Assembly (NCBI RefSeq): GCF_022539405.1
Contig: NZ_CP054394.1
Coordinates: 1,490,501 to 1,554,500, forward strand
DNA from: Natranaerofaba carboxydovora
GTDB taxonomy: Bacteria; Bacillota; Natranaerobiia; Natranaerobiales; Natranaerofabaceae
Direction of reading: 5' to 3'
Length of the DNA stretch: 64,000 bases
The position numbers and the translations under genes were made by a program. The notes beneath the pieces were generated by a model, which was given only the letters and a program-made list of their open reading frames with translations, did no database searches and had not been told where the DNA came from. Below, one piece after another: positions 59,532 through 64,000 of this stretch (position 1 is its first letter; every line of letters starts with the position of its first letter).

Positions 59532-61568
59532 CTATTTATCATCATCTTCTTTAAATTCTTTCAAAACATTTCCAAAAACTTCTCCTAATTTTACACTTCC
59601 ATCGTCTTCTTCGATCTTGTCTTCATCTGCTTTGTTATTCTTTTGTTCTTTAGGTTCATTTTTTTCTAGTGGATTTACCTCTTTTAAACTTAAGCTAACT
59701 CTTTTTTGTTCTAAATTAATATCCAAAATCTTTACTTTAATCTTATCGCCTTCTTTAACTACATCTTCTGTTTTTGCAACGTGTTCATGGGCTAGTTGAG
59801 ATATATGACAAAGTCCTTCTACTCCAGACATCACTTCAATAAAAGCACCAAAATCAACTGTTCTTGTAACTTTACCTTCTACAATATCGCCTGGGTTAAA
59901 TTCTTCTGAAACTTTTTCCCAGGGATCTGGCATAGCTTTTTTCAGGCTAAGTGCAATTTTTTCTTTTTCCTTATCCACATTTAAAACTTTAACTTTTACT
60001 TTGTCTCCAACCTGTAATACATCTGTAGGATGTTCAACCCTGTCAAAGGAGATCTCAGAAATATGACAAAGACCATCAATGCCACCTACATCTATAAAAG
60101 CTCCAAAGTCTGTTACTCTTTTTACTTCTCCTTCAATAATAGAATCTTCTTCAATTTTGTCCAAAACTTCGCGCTTTTTTTGTTCATACTCTTCATCTAG
60201 CACATCTTTATGACTTAAAAGCACCTTATTTCTCGATCTGTCCAGTTCAATCACCTTTAATCTCAAAGTCTTCCCAACATACTGGCTCAAGTCAGGCACA
60301 TAAAACCTTTCAACTAAAGAGGCCGGTATAAAACCCCTCAAACCATTTAAATAAACAATCAAACCTCCCTTTACTTCTTCAACAACTTCCGATTCAATAA
60401 TTTCTCCATTTTCATAAATCTTTTCAAGCCATTCCCATACTTTTTCTTTTTCTACTAGTTTTTTAGATATGATAACAGTTTCCTCTTCCTCTTCACCCTC
60501 ATCTCTTGAAGTTTCAATTTTTAATATTTTGGCTTCTATTTTTTCGCCTTCATTAAAGATATCATTTAAACTTTCATCAGGTTTAGTATAAACTTCAGAA
60601 TGGGGTAGGATAGCTTCTTTTTTGTGACCAATATCTACAAATGCTTTAGTATCTAGTATTTTGACAATCTCACCATCTACAAGCTGGTCTTTTTCAAAGC
60701 TATTATTTTCAAGCTTGTCTTTAGCTTGTTCATTTTGATACTCACTCATTTTGTCAATAACCTCCTTTATTATCCAATCCGGTGTTGATGCTCCTGCAGT
60801 AAGTCCAATTTTATTGCTATTTATAAACCACTTTGGATTTATGTCATTAGCTTTCTCAATATGGTAAGTTTGGACACCTTCTTTTAAAGATAATTCTTTT
60901 AATTTTCGTGTGTTAGAACTGTTATACCCACCAATTACAATCATTATATCAACTTCTCTAGCTAGTATTCTTGCAGATTCTTGCCTTACAGAGGTTGCAT
61001 CACAAATTGTTTCATTGACTTGAATAGCAGGGTTTTTATCTTTTAAGGCACTTACAATTTGGTTAAAATCAAATTTTCTAAATGTTGTTTGACACACTAT
61101 AGCGGATTTGTTTCTCACCTTAATCCATTTAGCTATTTCCTTATGATTAATAATTATTCCCTTTTTGTATGTCCATTTATGTATAGCACTTACCTCCGGA
61201 TGATTTGGGTCGCCAATAATAAATACTTGGTAGCCTTTATTATATAATTCATTCGCTTTCTTTTGTACTTTTTTTACAAAAGGACATGTAGCATCAATGA
61301 TTTCGATATTCTTTTCTTTTGCCTCTCTAAAAACTTCCGGGCCTACTCCATGGCTTCTTATCACTAAACTGCTCCCTGGTTCTAGATCATCTATCTCTTC
61401 TATTGTTTTAACACCTTTTGATTTTAGGTCATCTACCACCTGTTTATTATGTACAAGAGGACCATAAGTGAAAACTGTATTATCGTTTTCTACCTGATTA
61501 TATGTTTTGTCTAGTGCACTTTTTACCCCCTGACAAAACCCGGCCTTCTCAGCAATTATCACCTCCAC
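59532..61568 (-). CDS. ispH: IspH - S1 domain fusion protein
   Basis: The first about 282 residues are IspH (HMBPP reductase): the three cluster cysteines are C12 (AGFCQGV), C95 (ATCPFVKK) and C189 (ICDATSV), with E125 (NHPEVSAI) as the proton donor. It yields IPP and DMAPP. The rest (about 297-650) holds four S1 RNA-binding domains, like ribosomal protein S1; the last two contain the classic DFGAFIDVGGIDGLCHIS and DFGAFIEVMSGVEGLCHIS. Fusions of this form are known in Clostridia. A charged tail (about 640-678) ends the protein. Confidence 0.95.
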   Translation of the reverse strand: MEVIIAEKAGFCQGVKSALDKTYNQVENDNTVFTYGPLVHNKQVVDDLKSKGVKTIEEIDDLEPGSSLVIRSHGVGPEVFREAKEKNIEIIDATCPFVKKVQKKANELYNKGYQVFIIGDPNHPEVSAIHKWTYKKGIIINHKEIAKWIKVRNKSAIVCQTTFRKFDFNQIVSALKDKNPAIQVNETICDATSVRQESARILAREVDIMIVIGGYNSSNTRKLKELSLKEGVQTYHIEKANDINPKWFINSNKIGLTAGASTPDWIIKEVIDKMSEYQNEQAKDKLENNSFEKDQLVDGEIVKILDTKAFVDIGHKKEAILPHSEVYTKPDESLNDIFNEGEKIEAKILKIETSRDEGEEEEETVIISKKLVEKEKVWEWLEKIYENGEIIESEVVEEVKGGLIVYLNGLRGFIPASLVERFYVPDLSQYVGKTLRLKVIELDRSRNKVLLSHKDVLDEEYEQKKREVLDKIEEDSIIEGEVKRVTDFGAFIDVGGIDGLCHISEISFDRVEHPTDVLQVGDKVKVKVLNVDKEKEKIALSLKKAMPDPWEKVSEEFNPGDIVEGKVTRTVDFGAFIEVMSGVEGLCHISQLAHEHVAKTEDVVKEGDKIKVKILDINLEQKRVSLSLKEVNPLEKNEPKEQKNNKADEDKIEEDDGSVKLGEVFGNVLKEFKEDDDK

Positions 61569-61586
61569 TACAGTACCACCTCTAAT

Positions 61587-62180
61587 CTATAAATCTTCAT
61601 AAATTGAAGCCATTATCTCCTCTGTAAATCCCAAAATTGGGTCATTAAATTTATTTTCATATTCTTTTTTATCATATACCATAGGCTTGTGCGCTATAAC
61701 CCTGACTTTACTAAAAGGCTTGTATTCACCTTGAATAGTTATTGGATATACCATAGCTTTACTTTTTGCAGCTATAAATCCCACTCCTTTTAGCGGTTTT
61801 ATGTCTTTTCTTCTTTCTTTATTTCTTGTACCTTCGGGAAAAAGACCAAAAACTCCTCCTTCTTTTAGTCTTCTAAGTGCATCTTTAATAGCTTTTCTAT
61901 CTCCCTGACCTCTTCTAACCGGTAAAGCACCTAATTTTCTAATTATTATATTTAAGAGCGGAATCTTAAAAAGTTCTTCTTTTGCCATAAAAGAAACCCT
62001 TGGATTAACAATACAACCTAATACAATAGGATCAAAAACACTAGTATGATTCGAACATAATATTGCAGGTCCTTTTGTTGGCAGATACTCTTTGCCTTCT
62101 ATTTCAATTCTAAAAAAAAATTTTATTAATACCCTCAATATAAACTGCACAACACGGTAGAATAAACCCATTTTAACCAC
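61587..62180 (-). CDS. plsC: 1-acyl-sn-glycerol-3-phosphate acyltransferase
   Basis: 197 residues, with the catalytic CSNHTSVFDPIVLG (HxxxxD, about 38-51), substrate-binding FPEGTRNKE and YPITIQGEY. It makes phosphatidic acid from lysophosphatidate, downstream of PlsY in the pathway. The start overlaps the end of cmk by eight bases. Confidence 0.93.
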   Translation of the reverse strand: MVKMGLFYRVVQFILRVLIKFFFRIEIEGKEYLPTKGPAILCSNHTSVFDPIVLGCIVNPRVSFMAKEELFKIPLLNIIIRKLGALPVRRGQGDRKAIKDALRRLKEGGVFGLFPEGTRNKERRKDIKPLKGVGFIAAKSKAMVYPITIQGEYKPFSKVRVIAHKPMVYDKKEYENKFNDPILGFTEEIMASIYEDL

Positions 62181-62868
62181 CCTGTACTTTTTCTTTATAT
62201 CTTTGGTTTACAATATCAACAATCTTATTTACAACTTCGTTCAACGAAAGATCTGTAGTGTCAACTTCTACTGCGTCTTTTGCTTTCTTTAGTGCACCAA
62301 CCTCTCTATTTTTATCTTTATTATCTCTATCTTCTATTTCTTTTTTTAAATCACCAAATTCTATTTCATATCCCTTTTCCTTTAGCTCATTAAGACGCCT
62401 TTTTGCCCTTTCTTCTATAGATGCAGTCAAAAAAATCTTCATATCCGCATCTGGAAAAACATAAGTGCCTATATCTCTGCCTTCCAAAATACATTCTTTG
62501 CCTTTAGCTAGTTCTCTTTGCTTATCTACCATATAATATCTCACACTTATATCATTTGCCACATAAGAAACGGCCTGGGATATCTCAGGCCGGCGAACTT
62601 CTTCGGTTATATCCTTACCATCCAAAAAAAGTTCACTATTGCCTTTAGAGTCTGTTTTTATATCAATATCAAAATCATTTATTAATTCTTTAAGGCTGTC
62701 ACTATCTTCAAGGTTTATATTCTTTTGCAAAGCAAACCAAGCAAGCGCTCTATACATAGCACCTGTATCTAAATAATTAAATTTCAATCTAAAAGCAGAC
62801 ATTTTGGCAACAGTACTTTTACCAGCACCCGCTGGCCCATCTATAGCTACTATAAACCCGGTTTGCAT
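62173..62868 (-). CDS. cmk: Cytidylate kinase
   Basis: ATG at 62868 with GGAGGTG nine bases upstream; an earlier in-frame start overlaps that site. Phosphate loop AIDGPAGAGKSTVAK (about 8-22), YLDTGAMYRALAW (about 33-45) and EGRDIGTYVFPDADMKIFLTA identify CMP kinase. The 231-residue length is normal. Confidence 0.95.
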   Translation of the reverse strand: MQTGFIVAIDGPAGAGKSTVAKMSAFRLKFNYLDTGAMYRALAWFALQKNINLEDSDSLKELINDFDIDIKTDSKGNSELFLDGKDITEEVRRPEISQAVSYVANDISVRYYMVDKQRELAKGKECILEGRDIGTYVFPDADMKIFLTASIEERAKRRLNELKEKGYEIEFGDLKKEIEDRDNKDKNREVGALKKAKDAVEVDTTDLSLNEVVNKIVDIVNQRYKEKVQGG

Positions 62869-62990
62869 TTTATTTGCCACCTCCAAAAAACAACTATGTC
62901 AAACGCCTATGTCATATGTCATTTGACTCATCCCGATTTCGACATTTACACAAATTTATCCTGCAACTTAACTAACATTTTAACTTCGAT

Positions 62991-63012
62991 ACTGGTGCAA
63001 AAAGTCTATTCA
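62991..63012. repeat. Half copy of the GGTGCAAAAAGTC repeat at the aroH stop
   Basis: Starting with CTGGTGCAAAAAGTC this shares 21 consecutive identical bases with the right end of the complete palindrome at 10561-10580 (read in reverse complement and continuing inward). It overlaps the aroH stop codon and the last codons. No inverted partner was found, so only one arm remains. Confidence 0.7.
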
Positions 63013-63374
63013 AGGTCAGGCCTTAGCTTTTTAGCTTCTTTTAGATATATATGTTTAACCTCTTTATCCTCGTTATTATCATGAAAATGAATTAACACCC
63101 TAATGCATGAATTCATAGCACCGACAATTTCAAGTTCTCTTGCACACAACAAAGGAACACTTGTCCATCCCATGAGCCTTGCAGCTTTAGCCGGAAAATC
63201 TGCATCCAAATCACTTGTCGAGGTAAAAAAAGCACTTATTAACTGACTTTCATCTTTTATATTATTCTGTTTACAAATTTCTGTCAAAAGCTCTTTCGTA
63301 CTTTCAGAAATAGCTTCTATAGTGTTTTCATCAACAGTAGTTGCACCTCTAACAGCATAAACACGTCCTTGCAT
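63006..63374 (-). CDS. aroH: Chorismate mutase, AroH class
   Basis: ATG at 63374, nine bases after GGAGGTG; four codons upstream a second start is less likely. 122 residues, the monofunctional trimeric AroH type: VRGATTVDENT at the N-terminus (catalytic Arg), CARELEIVGAMNSCIRVLIHF with the active-site Arg/Cys region. It converts chorismate to prephenate. No other shikimate genes are next to it. The C-terminal codons overlap the half repeat. Confidence 0.92.
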   Translation of the reverse strand: MQGRVYAVRGATTVDENTIEAISESTKELLTEICKQNNIKDESQLISAFFTSTSDLDADFPAKAARLMGWTSVPLLCARELEIVGAMNSCIRVLIHFHDNNEDKEVKHIYLKEAKKLRPDLE

Positions 63375-63425
63375 TTGATTAGGCACCTCCCAGAGACAAC
63401 AGCTCTTCTCCCTAAAAAATTACTA

Positions 63426-63875
63426 TTATGATTCCATTTGTTTTCTCAGTTTATCTATTTGTTTATGAAGTTCTTCATTTATTTTTATAAAAAACCTCTC
63501 TAAACCAATCTTGCTGAAATTGGCAGATTCTGGATCATAAACTTCTATTTTTCTTAATTCAGGCTTTAAAATAAACGGTAAGATAGATTCACACGAGTCA
63601 GCTGATACAACAATTTCAACAGGAGCATAGGCAGCTTCTTCGTTATAAACTTCTTCGAAAATAGTATAAGGTTCTTTTTGTTCAATATTTTCTATTTCAA
63701 CGCCCTGCATAGGAATGTTTTCCCATACCATCAGCTGCTTTTCCCTTGCTTCCTCTGCAACTTCAATGGAATCTTTCCCACCAAAAAAGAATTTAGCAGG
63801 CTTTGCTAATCCTAAAAAATCCAGGCGAAGCTTACACCTCAAAACTTTTTCACCTTCTCTTCTTTCTTCCATCAT
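63426..63875 (-). CDS. Unrecognised 149-residue protein
   Basis: ATG with GGTGA about six bases before it. The product is acidic and mixed alpha/beta, starting MMEERREGEKVLRCKLRLDFLG and ending in the charged helix INEELHKQIDKLRKQMES. It has two isolated cysteines and no recognisable family. It precedes aroH, so it may be part of the same transcript, but no direct functional link is visible. Real gene probable because of codon pattern and position. Confidence 0.55.
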   Translation of the reverse strand: MMEERREGEKVLRCKLRLDFLGLAKPAKFFFGGKDSIEVAEEAREKQLMVWENIPMQGVEIENIEQKEPYTIFEEVYNEEAAYAPVEIVVSADSCESILPFILKPELRKIEVYDPESANFSKIGLERFFIKINEELHKQIDKLRKQMES

Positions 63876-64000
63876 TTTTAGTCACCATCCAAAGTTGTAT
63901 AATTATTGCAGTCAAACGACATTATTTCCAAAATTATTCACCTAAATTCGTTATCACCACTATTTTAAGTTTATCAATTTTTTTAATTTATTCAACTCAT

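Noticed and set aside
62887-62935. Three TATGTCA copies between cmk and aroH
   Set aside because: Short, unspaced and A+T-rich; could be an operator but nothing else supports it.
1-64000. tRNA/rRNA genes, CRISPR arrays, intact insertion sequences or prophage
   Set aside because: No cloverleaf-like block, repeat-spacer series, transposase or phage structural gene could be recognised on either strand.

Overview
The window is low-G+C DNA from an endospore-forming, anaerobic-type Firmicute. Evidence: spoIVA, spoIIP, the YIEGIA/capping-subunit pair, spore-surface genes, a fused ispH-S1 gene of the clostridial type, strong GGAGG ribosome sites and many TTG/GTG starts. The cluster cmk-plsC-ispH/S1-fni-DUF1614-spoIIP-YIEGIA-DUF3189-DUF512-der-plsY-gpsA-spoIVA is typical of Clostridia-grade bacteria. 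A betaine-type ABC transporter and several ion-coupled carriers would fit a halophilic or haloalkaliphilic relative (for example Natranaerobiales), but I cannot prove this from the sequence. Almost all genes are on the minus strand, so operons read from high to low coordinates.

Region by region (high to low): 63.9-58.4 kb holds an unknown protein, chorismate mutase, cmk, plsC, the IspH-S1 fusion and type 2 IPP isomerase. 58.3-48.6 kb is the sporulation/envelope block (DUF1614, spoIIP, YIEGIA, its small partner, DUF3189, DUF512 radical SAM, der, plsY, gpsA, spoIVA). 48.5-41.8 kb is a spore-surface locus: a coat-like protein behind a sigma-K-like promoter, a coiled-coil protein, a CAP protein with ADWWQ repeats, a small regulatory-like domain protein and a tandem YheC/D ATP-grasp protein. 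41.8-32.9 kb is the pyrimidine operon pyrB-pyrC-carB-pyrK-pyrD-pyrF-pyrE, with a sigma-A promoter and a complete PyrR attenuator but no carA and no pyrR. 32.8-30.7 kb is a betaine-type ABC ATPase/permease pair without its binding protein.

30.4-24.5 kb contains a LysM polysaccharide deacetylase, a site-2 protease with CBS domains, two flavin reductases on the plus strand, a DUF151 nuclease and a D-amino acid aminotransferase. 24.5-23.4 kb is a preQ1-I riboswitch followed by a queuosine-precursor transporter and queF. 23.3-16.4 kb holds a STAS protein with a chemoreceptor-like coiled-coil protein and a membrane acyltransferase, a YbaK-like protein, a large FAD-dependent lipoprotein and an unknown membrane-anchored protein. 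16.4-15.5 kb encodes an XRE regulator fused to a cobalamin-binding module. 15.3-5.6 kb is a metabolic block: methyltransferase, Na+/solute symporter with its 37-residue partner, HyuA-like protein, histone-deacetylase-family enzyme, amidohydrolase, ATP-grasp ligase and metallo-beta-lactamase-fold hydrolase. 5.4-0 kb has an orphan nuclease-like protein, a DASS carboxylate carrier with a LarA-family racemase, a HAD phosphatase and a truncated GIY-YIG (DUF123) gene.

The most unusual items are the XRE-cobalamin regulator, the double chemoreceptor-tip protein in an operon with a STAS protein, and a family of GGTGCAAAAAGTC palindromic repeats (one complete 96-base hairpin and two half copies). I saw no tRNA or rRNA genes, CRISPR array or intact insertion sequence.
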